From NCBI GenBank assembly GCA_036250225.1, contig JAPZLL010000004.1:1550001-1614000 (forward strand): DNA of 64,000 nucleotides, read 5' to 3'. A model generated the notes under the pieces. It searched no databases. It had not been told where the DNA came from and saw only the letters and a list, made by a program, of their open reading frames with translations. Below are positions 23,720 to 35,036 of this stretch, piece after piece. The position numbers were made by a program, and so were the translations under genes. The stretch is from Cercophora sp. LCS_1 (lineage: Eukaryota; Ascomycota; Sordariomycetes; Sordariales; Lasiosphaeriaceae). Position 1 is the stretch's first letter; every line of letters starts with the position of its first letter.

Positions 23720-24983
23720 ATGGCCCCTCCCAAGGCAACGATCCAAGAAAAGATCTATGGAATTCGCGAGATTCACTGCCCAAGCCCTCTTGAAAGCGCC
23801 GAGGTCGATATTGTCGCAATCCATGGTCTCGGCGGAGGGGCTCTAAGCACATGGACGACTGCATCAGGAATATGCTGGCTCGACAACCCCGATTTTCTCC
23901 CCAAGTATCTCAAATGCGCCCGTGTCTTGGTGTGGGGATACAACGCCGACTTCACGTCTCTCAACGGGGGACGACCAACAAAAGACCGCATCCATCACCA
24001 TGCCCAGACACTCGTGGCAAACCTGGCAGCTGACAGACGGGTAACAGCTTCTTCTCACCACCTCTAATAGCAAACACTGACGAGATCAGCTTACAGGCAG
24101 AGCGGACAAACCCATCATATTCCTCTGCCACTCCCTCGGCGGCATCATCGTCAAGCGCGTATGCGTTTCCGACTTCTTGACTCCCTCATCAAGCTAACAT
24201 CACTCACAGGCCCTAACATATGCCCAAACCAGAACCGGCTACAAAGTCTCCCACGACTACTCCATCTTCACTTGCACACACAGCATCCTCTTCTTCGGCA
24301 CGCCGCATCACGGTTCATCCCTTGCAACATGGCTGGACTATCTCAAAAAGATCGGTACCTTTGTGACGGCCGGGACCATGTCCAAATCCGATCTAGTGAC
24401 GGCTCTCGAAAGCGAGTCCGAAACGCTGCAAAACATCACCGACTACTTTGTCCCGATAATGCGTAATTGTGAGTATATATTACCTTTCTTTTATCTAGCC
24501 GCCCATGTCCAACTCTCAAGCTTGATCGAAATGGCAAAAGGGGCTCACACCCGCGCAGTCAACATCTTTTTCTTCTGGGAGCAAAACCCCACGCCTCTCG
24601 GTCGCCTCGGTAGCGCGTACATCGTATCCCACGAGAGCGCAGCACCGACATATGACGACACAGAACGCGCTGCCATTGCAGCTGATCACCGAGGCATGGT
24701 GAGGTTTGAAAACCCCAACGTGCAGGGCTTCAGGATGGTGATGGACGCGCTTATCCGGTATTCAGACGAAGCACCGGGCGTCATCGAACAAAGATGTGCC
24801 GAGGCAGCAAGGCGACTCGGGCTGGAGAGAAGTCGGGAGGCAGAGGAGGTTCTGAGAAGGAATTTCCAACCGAGGGTGGCTGCTCCGCATGTACCCGCGA
24901 GGATTGAATCTGACTTGGAGAGCTTTCACCCTGTTAGGAGGTCGTTGACATCGAGATCGATTGGAAATGGGGACAAGATGTGA
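23720..24983 (+). CDS. SesB-like alpha/beta-hydrolase (lipase/esterase-like)
   Basis: Four exons: 23720-24040, 24090-24158, 24210-24468 and 24559-24983, 357 residues. Intron ends are consistent (GTAACA..ATCAG, GTATGC..CACAG, GTGAGT..CGCAG). Motifs: IVAIHGLGGGA near residue 33 (oxyanion region), FLCHSLGG with Ser122 as nucleophile, LFFGTPHHG, and DHRGMVRF with the probable catalytic His. The same order of motifs appears in the N-terminal domain of the NLR 3 kb away, but here the serine is present. SesB-type proteins are found alone or as NLR N-terminal domains in fungi and are thought to act as lipase-like effectors. The last intron is 90 bp and open in frame, so its retention would add 30 residues. 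The C terminus is Arg/Ser-rich. Confidence 0.85.
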
Positions 24984-25117
24984 ATGGTACCTAGCCGCAA
25001 GCGTAATGGGTAGTCGAGTGATTGTTCTAGATGCAGTATTCTTGACGCCGCATCCTCCAATTCAAAATGGTACAAAATTCATTCATATGCAGGACCTGTC
25101 ATCAATCTCATAACCGC

Positions 25118-28100
25118 CTAATCAGGCAACATATCAATCCCAAACCTCCTGCCCTCCCGTCCATCCCACCACCCCAACCGCAACTTCTCTCCTTGCAATC
25201 CCGCCCTCCCCTGCCCTCCAACCCTCTCAACCAACTCGCTCCCCGCCAACAACGCCATCCTAGCCGCTACACTCCCCGGATCAACAGGTAAAACCCTCCT
25301 CCTACTCCCAACAAGCGTCCACCCTACACCTGAAAACACCACCAGGGCAACCAACAGCCCCTCCAGCAACCTCGTCGACAGCGCACTCTGTACCAACCTC
25401 CCCCTGCCCTCGGGTAGTCCCACCTTGGCCGTCCCCTGGATCCGTCCAGGCGAAGGCTGCCCCTCAATCTCACCCTTTGTCTCAGCCCTGTAATTGACCC
25501 TCAACGACTGCGCGCTCTGCTCCTGATAAATCCCATTGACCGCATCAAGCATCTTGTCCACCTTATCCGGCCCGGCCAGCTCCTCGATAGGGATCCCGTT
25601 GTGGCCCATGATGATGCCGAGAAAAAAGTCGCCAAAGTTATTATCGAATGTTGCGTCCCCCGAGTACACGAACCGTGGCACGGAATTGTTCGACTTGGTG
25701 GTGTGCGTCCAGGGCGTGGGAAGTGAAACGGCCTTTGGTTTAGAAGCCACATTGTCAATGGTAAAATTGGGTAGATGTACCGTGGCCTGGACCTCGAGGC
25801 CTTCGATGTAGGGAGCGCAATGCAGCACTGTCATGTTTGACGTTACTGTACCGGTGCGGTGGCCGTAGACGACGAAAAAGTGTTGGGCCGTGTCGTTGCA
25901 GAGTTCAGGGAAGAAGCCAAAGGATTTGAAGTCGCGTTCTCGACTCGGCGGTTCAAGTCGAGGTGTGGCAAAGTTCCAATTGGCTGGCGGGATGAAGCCA
26001 GTATAGCCAGTGCGGTTCAAGCCTGGATTGTGGAGGAAGATGCGGCCGTTGGGGTTTATGGTGCCGTTGAGCCCGTTGAGGCAGCCTGCGGGCGGAGGGA
26101 CTTCAATGGTAGGACCTTCGGGATCTTCGTCGTCGTAGGCTTCGTGGAAGGCGTGCAGGCTGCAGTTGGCCTGGGCACGTGCGGCCGGGATGGTACCTGC
26201 GAAAGAGGTTTGGGTATCGTAAAAGGGTTCGAGGTCGGCCGAAGAAGGGAGTGCAAAGGCAAAGGGGCCGTAGGTGCCGGCAGGATACGACATATTGTTG
26301 AAGGCAATGGCTTGGGCTGTGACGCTTTCCTCTGGAAGGCCTGTGTCGAGATCGGACAAGACCCGCTGTTTTGAGAGTGTGGTGTCGAACCAGCTTGCTG
26401 CTTCCATGGAGACGTCTCGCACCTCTCGGTATGGGACTGTTGAGTATAAACCGCTGGCAGCAATCGCAAGGATGCTTCCCAGGATTGATGTTACAATAAC
26501 GGCCGAAAGACCAAAGAACTGTCGCCGAAGGGCCTGGATGAGGGCCAGAAAGGCCAAGTTCGATCGCGGTTCAAACTCCAGCGTGTCTTTGCTGCCTCGA
26601 CCCTTTGCCAGCTCCAGAAACGGGTGCAGTGTTTGGGTGGACCTGTCCATCGCTACATACGCCAGTCCGATGCATGCCATGATAAATGTCGGGAGGAGCC
26701 GCCAGAGATATTGGTTGTAATCCGTGGTTGGGACCTCGAGGAGTCCTCCATTCCTTTCCGAGACTTGGTATAGCGCCTCCAAGGTAGCGATGCTGAGCAA
26801 CGTGACAGCCGTGAGAGCTAGAGCATATGTGGGAGTTGCTGGCCAGGGCAGCCACCACTTCGTAGCATCACCCACCGTTTGCCCCCACTCTGCCTTGTCC
26901 GAGCTGTTGTCTCGGGAGTGCGAGGCCTGGCCCTGACCCTGAACCTGTACCATGGTGGCCGGCACATGGGTGAGGTAGACCGAGCCACTGCGCAACCGGG
27001 AGGCCAGCTGCTTTGTCGTCGGTGTTTTCTCCGCCATATCCGTGACAAGCGTCTGCGACAGCTGGCGACTGCGCGACAAAATGACAGCTGTATCCATCAG
27101 AGAAGGGGCAGATTCAAATCTCCTGGCGCCTCGATGAAGCAAGCACAAAACCAGCCCAACAACGGCCATGAAGGCAAGCAGGGACTCGACTACCCTGAGC
27201 GCGGCTGCGGTGACTTGGAGACGCGGAGCAGTGACGGTCACCTGTCCAGGGACAACCTGAGCTGACTCTGCCGACCTTGTCTTGACTGTCCTCACCGTGA
27301 TGGCTGCCATGCCTTTGAACGTGTTCCGAAAGCCGCTTGCGAGAAGGGTGGCGTTGGAAAAGTCCCGCCAGTCTGCAACTGGTGTTGTGAGGCTCATGAT
27401 TCTGACCCATCGATTTCCAGAAGTATCGTACCCAGGCGCGGTAAGGCCCTCAGCGTCTTGCATGACGCTGTATGTCAAGTCGGATGGCTGTGTCTCCCCA
27501 AGATCGGACTCGTCCAGAATCTCATTCGATATCCCCAAGACATTGTTCCCGGGGCCAATAGTGACCTGTCGTTTCGTTACCGAGTACCGCGGATGGCAAA
27601 GCGCGGCTGAAAGTGCTGAGCTGTTGGACGAGTGTGCAAGAACACTCGTGAACACCCGAAGAGAATCCCGCCCCAGCTTCCCAGTAATGTTCTTACACTG
27701 GGTATCGACTTCTATGGTCTTGTTGAACACACGGCGGCTACTGTAAAGCCGTGGCTCCACTTTGGTCGTTTGGAAACTCACACGGCTACTGATATCAACC
27801 AGGCAATACTCTGACAGCAGGTCTTGCTCTTCCTTCGACATGGTAACGTTGGCGAGCGAGATGGTTGCATTTGGGGACTGCAGTCGTGTCGACAAAGTTG
27901 AGTTGAGCGTCCAACTGAAAGTGACACAGTCCACTTCGGCCCCAAAAACGAACGTAGGCGCCGTGAACTTGATGTTTTCCTCGACGTCGGAAAAAACGGG
28001 AGCTGTCGACAATACCGAGTAGTTGAGAGTTGTACCTGGAGGGAAGCGCGCGTTATTTCCGCCCTTGTAGAACGCCCAGAATGCTAGTCTGGGATATGCT

Positions 28101-28819
28101 GGGCTAACAGGAGCCTCCGAGTTGCGTTTGCTAAAGTTGAACTGCTCGAGCACGGAGAATTGGGTGTCGAAGCTTGTCTGGGTGCTTTCCAACGCGAAGA
28201 GGCCCGTGGACACGACGATCAACACCTTGAGGATCAGCCCACCAACAAGTACCAATGCAACTGGAAAGTGGCCCGCCACCAGCGACTTAAACAACGATGT
28301 AATGCTCCAAGGGCTGAGATAGTTGAGTAACAGGCTGCGTTCCGCCGGAAGTGGCTGTTTTCTCAACTCCATCCAGGGGGTCGATTGCAAGACGCGATAT
28401 TCGACTTGGCCCCAAACGGCCGCCACCAAACTGAGCACTATTCTCCGTTAGTACTCCAGAACATTGTCGACCCGGGCGTCTCAAGTCGTACCTAGTGTCG
28501 GCCCATAAGTCCAAAGATAATGCTTTCCTTCGTCCGATGGCACGAATCCTTGTCTTTGGTCCGAGACATACTTCAAAGCCTCCAACGCAGCGACAAATGC
28601 GAGGAAGAGGGCGACAAGCGCGACGAGGAAGAAGGGCTGAAGGTATAGACTACCACTTCCAATTCTCGCATCGTCTCGTATGTCCGGGCATGCCAAGTCT
28701 GCAGTTTGCCATTTTGGAGCAGTTTGCTGGTGAACGAGAAGCGTGCTCTCGGAATCCTCACTCGGCAGTCCTGGCCGTTTCGGGGACGGCAGCGGGGTTG
28801 CTGACGGCTCAGCGCTCAT
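25118..28819 (-). CDS. DUF3433 multi-pass membrane protein
   Basis: Exon 1 is 28819-28492 and exon 2 is 28437-25118 (intron donor GTACGA, acceptor GAATAG), giving 1,215 residues. Each half starts with the same layout: a strong membrane segment (FFLVALVALFLAFVAALEAL in the first half, YALALTAVTLLSIATLEALY in the second), then YLW, a second membrane segment (GPTLVLSLVAAVW / LPTFIMACIGLAYVAMD), and a long extracellular loop rich in Asn, Ser and Thr with many N-x-S/T sites. This internal duplication is the DUF3433 architecture. A final hydrophobic helix precedes a basic tail. The family is fungal-specific and has no established function; it is probably plasma-membrane or cell-wall-facing. No damage seen. 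Confidence 0.88.
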
Positions 28820-29619
28820 GGTGGCATCGCGGGATCAAGCCGTCGTCGTTTTCCTTCGATGAGTGAAGAAGGAACGACCTGCTTGGGGGCGGTGGCCGAG
28901 AGGGACAAAAGTCATAATCCTCGGTTGTGATCGTCGGAAGGATTGTTTTAGAACAGTGCCGTCGCATTCTCCAGTGGCTCAGCATCCGCCGAGCTGCCTG
29001 TGTGGGATCTTGGCGGGCGCTTATTCGACAGCTCGCGTTCGGCAGAATGCGAGTTGGCGACGTTTCAGCCCTATTTAGAGCTGTGAGGTACGGTCACATC
29101 AGTGGCCCGACCAGAATCTGCCGAAAATTGCTACCTGGGGACAAGCTCTCGTGGCAATTGGTTTACACACCAAAAGCGAATATGTAGCAACGTAATTGCC
29201 GCCTCGGATGTTGCACAGGCAATAGCTCACAATGATGGAAACGAAACCATACACCGTACAGAAGGCATGCAATGCTGAAAAGCCGACCTGGGACTTCTCG
29301 TCCATGAGCGTTTCCTGGGGGCTTGTCACCGCCACAGCGCTGGGTCGGACTCTGATGCGAGTGGCGGAGCGTTTGCTCTGTATTTTTCAGCATCGAGGCC
29401 AAACGAACACACAGCTCATCAGCAGTGAGAATGAGGTCAGACAGCTGATATACTGACATTATGTGCCGCCATTTGTACTACTTCTCAGTCTCGACATCGA
29501 ACATTAGTGTAGCCTTCAACTCTCCCATCTCTGCCTTCAAGGCGGTAAACAATGATGATGCAGTCTCAAATCCACCAAAATAACTAACATCTTTCACACT
29601 TTGCTGCTTTGTTCCCCCT
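28820..29619. other. Intergenic region, nothing supported
   Basis: Promoter of the DUF3433 gene and 3' flank of the phosphatase gene. Short minus-strand frames near 29.1-29.4 kb include a hydrophobic stretch but lack splice or family support. Confidence 0.4.
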
Positions 29620-30907
29620 TCAAAGAATAGCCGCAGCGAGAGCCAGGCCGCAAGCCAGAACTGCCATCGAAAACTTCGTCTTCACGGCAGTTCCCATGAC
29701 GATGGTGGGAATAGCGGGTGGGGGACCATCGGCGGGTGGGGTCCGAGGTTGCGTGGTGTTGGAGATGATGACGACCGTAGTGTTGAGCCCCATACCACCA
29801 AGAGGGAGAGTTGCGTTCATCTGCACGACGATAGGGACTTGAGCAGTTGCATCGGTGATGTCAATGCACAATCCGTGATGAGAGTTGTCGCGTTGAACGC
29901 TGAAAACTGTGACCGAGCTCATGCAGTGTGACGACACGACATCTCGTTCAGTCGGCAGGTTCTCCTGTCCAGCAGCAGCGTTGTCTGACGGGGTAGAGGG
30001 AACAGTGAAAAGCCCAGTCTGTGCGTTGTATTGAACCTGGCCACCAGGGCTAGCCGACATGCGCGTTTGGACGAATGGAGGGTTGACACAGTTATCGCTC
30101 GCCGATGACGTGATGTATGGCATGTTGACAGTGATACCGTAGCCCTTGGGCAAGACAGCGGATCCGGTTGCCTTGTCGATCAAGGATTGGATGAGGGTGG
30201 ATGCAAGTTGAGCCGTGATCGTTGCTGGGTCCTGGAGCCCAACCTTGCTCCTCACGCTGACCCCGTTGTATGGTACACGTTCCGTATTGCCGCTTGACAG
30301 GGCAATGGCGGGGATCCCACGCTCGATAGCCACAATAGTCGCCCCGATGGAACCAGAGATGGTATAAACGAATGGCCCCAGAGCCCAACCAGGATTTGGC
30401 CCCGAGATGACGAGATCAGGTGTCTTGAAGTTGGCGAATGTTGGGAGAACGTAATCGAGGGCAACCAACACTTGAGCGGCTGACGTCCCATTGTAGTACC
30501 AGATGTGATTGTCGTTTGGGTCGGTACCAATCGATGCAGCGCCTGCTTTGACGACATCTGTTGGTGGTGCAAGTTAGCAAAAGTATTAGGGCAAGTGATA
30601 GACATCATACCCCATTGGCTGTTGGAAGTCAGGTGAGGGACCGTGGTGAAGAGAGTTCCATCGTGAACACCTGACTGGTCTGTGACGGGAGCGACGATGT
30701 AGCAATTGTGGCCGAGGGTGTTCAGATGCTTGTACATCTCGCGGATGTTGGCAGCTGCAAACCCATCCTCGTTCTGGTCACGTCAGTCTCGGTCATGTTG
30801 GGTGCTTAGCGGGGGCCTGGGGGATGACGTGCTGTGATCAGAATGTTTAATCCCTGCGAGGGATAAATCAAAGCCGCCCAAGCGGCCCAAAGACAGGAAG
30901 AACGCAT
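29620..30907 (-). CDS. Secreted/GPI-type SurE-like acid phosphatase (5'-nucleotidase fold)
   Basis: Exons 30907-30833, 30773-30611 and 30557-29620 give 391 residues. A signal peptide is visible (RSSCLWAAWAALIY). The SurE core follows: NILIT joined to NEDGFAAANIRE, APVTDQSG, then DPNDNHIWYYNGTSAAQV and SGPNPGWALG. A C-terminal hydrophobic tail (SMAVLACGLALAAAIL) after a Pro/Thr-rich stretch suggests a GPI anchor. Known SurE enzymes remove phosphate from nucleotides and use two Asp, one Ser and one Asn to hold metal; here the first Asp of NDDG is Glu. Intron 2 is standard (GTATGA, GCTAAC, CAACAG). Intron 1 (30832-30774) begins with GC, not GT: only that cut rebuilds the NILITN motif. Confidence 0.8.
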
Positions 30908-31622
30908 CAGAGGGAGTACAATGAAGATGTGGCGGGTTTCACTAAGGGCCGACAAAGTGTGTATGGAATGGCAATCGAGGGCAATAGATTCGGCAAGGAG
31001 AGTCTGGGGCCGTGTCAAAAATTGAGGTTGGAGGTGAAAGGTCTTGTTCGACTGCACAACAGCGGTTAACAAAGGGTCCTGTCGCTGACGAACTTTGGCA
31101 TGGAGGAAGGTACGCCCCTATTAACACGGGGTCTTCTCGCCGAAATGAGCCGACCCAAGGAACAGAGGATGTCATCTGGAGGAAAGAGCCCCCGGAGCAG
31201 GAGGGAACTTGTGGATATTACGGTGACTTCTAACCTAAAAAGCATCCAGGACACCAATCTCTCCTACCTTGCATAAGAGCTGAAAAGTTCGATGACGTGA
31301 GTTCTCTCGCCCACGCCCAGAAAGTTCTTGCCCAACGTGTGACAACTGTTTGAGCAGCACTTTGGAAGAACAGCTTTTGAACCTTTAATAATTGGACACC
31401 ATGGCATCCTTGAATGAGTTTAATTGGCATCCCATTTGCTATTCGATCAAGTTGTTCGTCTGTGGCGTGGCCACAGGGACATTATCTGCCCTTGGCCTAG
31501 GCTCAGCTTGCTATTGGGTGAAGTAGGTCGATGAAGGCTGCATCTCCTCCTCCCGAGTTCCCCGTCCTGGCTTGCATCCGGATATTGCCCTCTTCTCAAT
31601 ACATCCCGCCATAACACACCCC
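30908..31622. other. Intergenic region, nothing recognised
   Basis: Promoter of the SurE-like gene and 3' flank of the small secreted protein gene. No ORF with family or splice support. Confidence 0.4.
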
Positions 31623-32018
31623 TTAGAATCCCAAGGCAGCGTTGAAGGCATCGGCCGTGGTGGCGTCCTTGGTGCCAAGGCCCTGGACGAGGGCTTGAGC
31701 ACTCTCGCAAAGTGCCTTGGCGGCATCGTTGGCGTCGCACACATTGGTGAGCTGGTCGCAGACGCGGTTGGTGATGATGTTGGGGTTCAGGGCATCTTGT
31801 TGGCCCTGGGCAACGAGGGCATCGATGGGCAGGAAGGTTCCCTCGTCGGGTTTGCGGCCAGCACGGCCCAGCTGGAAGTCAATGCGGGGGTCGCAGGCAC
31901 CAAAGTCGGCGGCCTGGTTTGCGGCATTGTTGTTGTTGTTCTGGTTCTGGCGGGTGTCGATGACCGCAGCCGAAGCGGCAGCCGCAAAGAGAGCAAGGAC
32001 GAGAGTCTTGGCGTACAT
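31623..32018 (-). CDS. Small secreted protein, Asn-rich N terminus, four cysteines
   Basis: Single exon, 131 residues. A clear signal peptide (MYAKTLVLALFAAAASA) is followed by a short acidic/basic stretch and an Asn/Gln/Ala-rich segment (QNQNNNNNAANQAA). The mature part has four Cys (ACDP, NRVCDQ, NVCDA, ALCES), enough for two disulfides, and ends in an Ala-rich helix. Codon use is strongly biased to C/G-ending codons, unlike the poorer neighbours, which suggests high expression. Start ATG 32018 is chosen because it begins the signal peptide; an in-frame non-ATG extension upstream is ignored. No enzyme family is recognised. It is effector-like in form (small, secreted, Cys-containing), but that is only a description. 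Confidence 0.8.
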   Translation of the reverse strand: MYAKTLVLALFAAAASAAVIDTRQNQNNNNNAANQAADFGACDPRIDFQLGRAGRKPDEGTFLPIDALVAQGQQDALNPNIITNRVCDQLTNVCDANDAAKALCESAQALVQGLGTKDATTADAFNAALGF

Positions 32019-32888
32019 CTTGAAAAAGGTTGAGTAAAGACCGGCTGGCGGTGTATAAAGTATTTGCAACGAAGAGAATGAAATAAGTTCACAGAACTTT
32101 GGTCAAGAGGTCAACTCTGAAAGAATGAAACTTGCTCGAAAAGTGGCTGGCTGAAGAGAGAGAAAGAAGATTGGAGAGCCGGGTTGGATGGAGCGCCGAG
32201 TTATAAACACCCCTTTTCCCGCTTGGATGAGATGAACTATCCAGGAGTTGCACCGGGACCTGTGTGGATGACTTCAGCAATCCATCTGGATCTCGCCTGG
32301 GTGCTGATCAGACTTGCATGGTGGATAGACACGGGAGCCAGATCAGATGAGACGAGCGTCGATTCCTGATGTTGTCTTGGCGCCCGGCATCGGTGGTGGT
32401 TAACCATCTCATCTTATGCCGATCCTCGCCTACACAGGCCTTGGGGTCGCCGTGCAGTCGCAGAGTTGTCGCCGCCTGGGCATGCGCCTCCTGGGAACCG
32501 GCGGACGCCCCAGGCTTTTTTGGGGTTGCCGTCCAAGTAAAACAGCCTGAGCAGGGTTACATTGACGGCGCCAAACATCTGCGACACCACCATGTTTGAT
32601 GACCATCAATCAGATCACTGCCGAGATCCGGCGATCCCCCGACATGTCACGAGATGGGAATTATAGCCTTCCTGATCGCATTCGCCAATGGTCTGTAGCG
32701 CCGCTCAAACTGCAAGCTTCGTCATCAATTGCCGTGCTCCCTGCAACAAATCACCGCTTCCTACCGATTTCCTCGGGGATGTGATCGTTGAAAATACTGA
32801 CTACTTTTACCAAATACCAATGGTTAGAAAACAGAGGAGCACATGCATTTCAAACGTGTTCCTGGAGTGGGCCGTTTGCCACCACTCG
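32019..32888. other. Intergenic region with promoter of the secreted protein gene
   Basis: On the minus strand TTTATAAC near 32.2 kb could serve as a TATA element for the secreted protein gene, leaving a 5' UTR of about 150 nt. The rest up to 32888 shows no gene. Confidence 0.35.
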
Positions 32889-33755
32889 TTAACAACTGAG
32901 CCTCCAAGACAGGTAATTCCAAATGACTTGTTCTCTCCTCTTCCAGTAAGGACGGTTATACTCAATGCGGTATTCTATATCGACAAAAATCGGCAAACAT
33001 TGGGTCAGCGCACCCCATTTCTTTTCGTCAAGACTGTTGTGCTCACCTCTCAAATTTGCTTCCACATGCGGGCGCTTGAGGGACTTTGTGACGAGAGCAG
33101 CATCCTCCTTGTTCTGCTGCACGTCAAATCTGATGCGGCAGTCCTCTCCTGCCTTCTTGTTTATATGTTCGAGAAAGTGGTGAAGATGATGCCTGGCTTT
33201 TTTTGTTCCTCTTGGACCATTGTTCGTGGCAACCATGGAGTGACCCGGGGAGGGCTCGTCGACTTCCTTGCACTGTGCCCACCACAAGACAATGTCCAAA
33301 GAGGTCAGGTTTGGGAGGATTGTTTTCCACAGCTCCTTATCGGCTGGGGCGAGAAGCTCGAGGATCAAAATGACGCGGCGAATTCGGCCGAGGGTGGCTG
33401 GGGGGAAAATCTGGCTAAAAAACTCGAAGCCGTCTTGATATCTTGGGCTGACGTAAAAGGAGGACACGACAAAGACGTTTCCGCCATAGAAGAGGCTGAG
33501 AACTTCGCTGCTAACTTGTTGACAGACCTGGGCGAGGGCCAAGTTGTCAAGGTGTCCTTCGGCGCCAAGGGACCTGAGCTTTGTGTCGAACGCAACGATG
33601 TCCAACATTCTGATGCTGAAGTGCTTCCCTTGGGGAATGCAAAGACGGTAGACCATGAGTCGAATCTCGCATGGGAGGCCGAGGAATCCACCTCTGTAAT
33701 GTGGTTGCGCAGCCAATGTGCGATAGCGCGCAGGCGTCGCCTCGGCCTTCGGCAT
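32889..33755 (-). CDS. F-box/2EXR-like protein
   Basis: Single exon, 288 residues, start ATG 33755. After a short basic leader the sequence FLGLPCEIRLMVYRLCIP (about residues 24-41) matches the start of fungal F-box-like or 2EXR domains (FLxLPxEIRxxIYxxL). ALAQVCQQVSSEVLSLFYGGNVFVV then follows, the usual second block of these proteins. The remainder has a repeated hydrophobic pattern (RRVILILELL, NLTSLDIVLWW) and no catalytic motif. Family members are numerous in filamentous fungi and are presumed substrate adaptors for SCF ubiquitin ligases, but most have no assigned role. No damage or unusual composition. Confidence 0.75.
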   Translation of the reverse strand: MPKAEATPARYRTLAAQPHYRGGFLGLPCEIRLMVYRLCIPQGKHFSIRMLDIVAFDTKLRSLGAEGHLDNLALAQVCQQVSSEVLSLFYGGNVFVVSSFYVSPRYQDGFEFFSQIFPPATLGRIRRVILILELLAPADKELWKTILPNLTSLDIVLWWAQCKEVDEPSPGHSMVATNNGPRGTKKARHHLHHFLEHINKKAGEDCRIRFDVQQNKEDAALVTKSLKRPHVEANLRGEHNSLDEKKWGALTQCLPIFVDIEYRIEYNRPYWKRREQVIWNYLSWRLSC

Positions 33756-34751
33756 TGAGGCTCGTGTCGGGAATGGCTATCAAATGATTGAAAGGCGCTC
33801 GCTGGGGAGTATATGGTAGGGGAGGGTTCGTTGAGACTCGAATTTGTTGCCTCGAAAGGCATGCAGTGGGGAAAACCAGTAAAGTTTGCACAAATTTGCA
33901 GCTGCCTGGATGCGGAGGGAGGGTGAGGCGCATCAGCAACATCAACGCCACACCTATAAAACCGAAATTGACAGCAAGATCACAAGGCGCATTTGGCGAC
34001 CGCAATGACATTCCCTAACACCAGAGGAGCCACTCATACATAATGGTGCACTTGATTCTAGAAAATAGAAACGGGGAATGAAAGCGCAGCTCCTCCCCTA
34101 GATATTGCCCCGCTTTACCACGTTCACTAGGCGCTGTAATCAGCGACGGAGATATCGCACCAGGTCGAGCGTACAACCGACGGGAATCACTGCGGGTGCT
34201 GGAAACACACTTGATGCCGAACCCGAAGACCTCCGCGAAAATCTAGCTCCCCCATGCACGCAACACAACAAAACGTCGAGGCCTTGAAGTATTTCGATGC
34301 TTCACAGTGGGTGAGGGGGGCTTGGCTTGGTTGATGGCGGGGCGGGCACTCGAGTCCCCCCACCAAAGTATGACATCATGGATGCATCGCGACCACGAGT
34401 AATTGGCTTTGGCGGTCTCGAGAAATCGCAGGGACGAATCTCGATCGTGCGCCTGTATCGGCAGGATGTCTCTGTCACTTCAAAAATGCGCAGAGATTCC
34501 GGTGCGCCGGGTTCGTGCGAGCAGACCGAGGCGGGCGTCGGGACGCATCGCTCCCTCGACCACATGGCGGTTCTCGCCCCTAACACGGGTCTTGATGTCA
34601 CCGTGACCCTGAGAAAGGCCCGTCAATTGTCCGCTCGGAATAAATACGACCAGCTCGGGGCTCAATGAACGTATTGTGTGACCCCAAACGGCTACTTCCC
34701 TCCAAATTCACCGACCAATTCCCGTATCAAGCCACCCAACCACCGTCCAAC
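33756..34751. other. Intergenic region, nothing supported
   Basis: Divergent promoter space between the F-box-like gene (minus) and the small membrane protein gene (plus). Short frames at 34.3-34.7 kb overlap on both strands without support. Confidence 0.4.
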
Positions 34752-35036
34752 ATGTCTGCATCTATGCTTCGGGGCCGCGCTGTGCCAATCCTCGCGACGG
34801 TAGCTCTCGGCGGCGGCATCTACTACAGCACAGCCGGTGGAAGAAACGAACCACGCCAGAGAACCCAGGGAGGCGGAATTCCCGTGTCCGAGACGCTCGA
34901 GGGTCTTGCCGGCTCAGGTGGGCCGCGCGCCCGTCATCCAGGGGAGTTGGCTCCCGAGGACGACCCCAAGAACCCGAGAAACAAAACGCCCATGTCTCCT
35001 AGCAAGAGAAACCCCGACAAGAAGAGGGATCTGTAA
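34752..35036 (+). CDS. Small single-pass, probably mitochondrial, protein
   Basis: Single exon, 94 residues. ATG 34752 follows CCAAC, a good context; the open frame extends upstream but without a better start. The N terminus is basic and hydrophobic (MSASMLRGRAVPILATVALGGGIYY), which looks like a mitochondrial presequence running into one membrane segment. The rest is hydrophilic, rich in Gly, Pro, Arg and Lys, with a Lys/Arg/Asp tail. The shape resembles small fungal inner-membrane proteins, but the family is not recognised, so the location is an inference. Confidence 0.65.
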   Translation: MSASMLRGRAVPILATVALGGGIYYSTAGGRNEPRQRTQGGGIPVSETLEGLAGSGGPRARHPGELAPEDDPKNPRNKTPMSPSKRNPDKKRDL

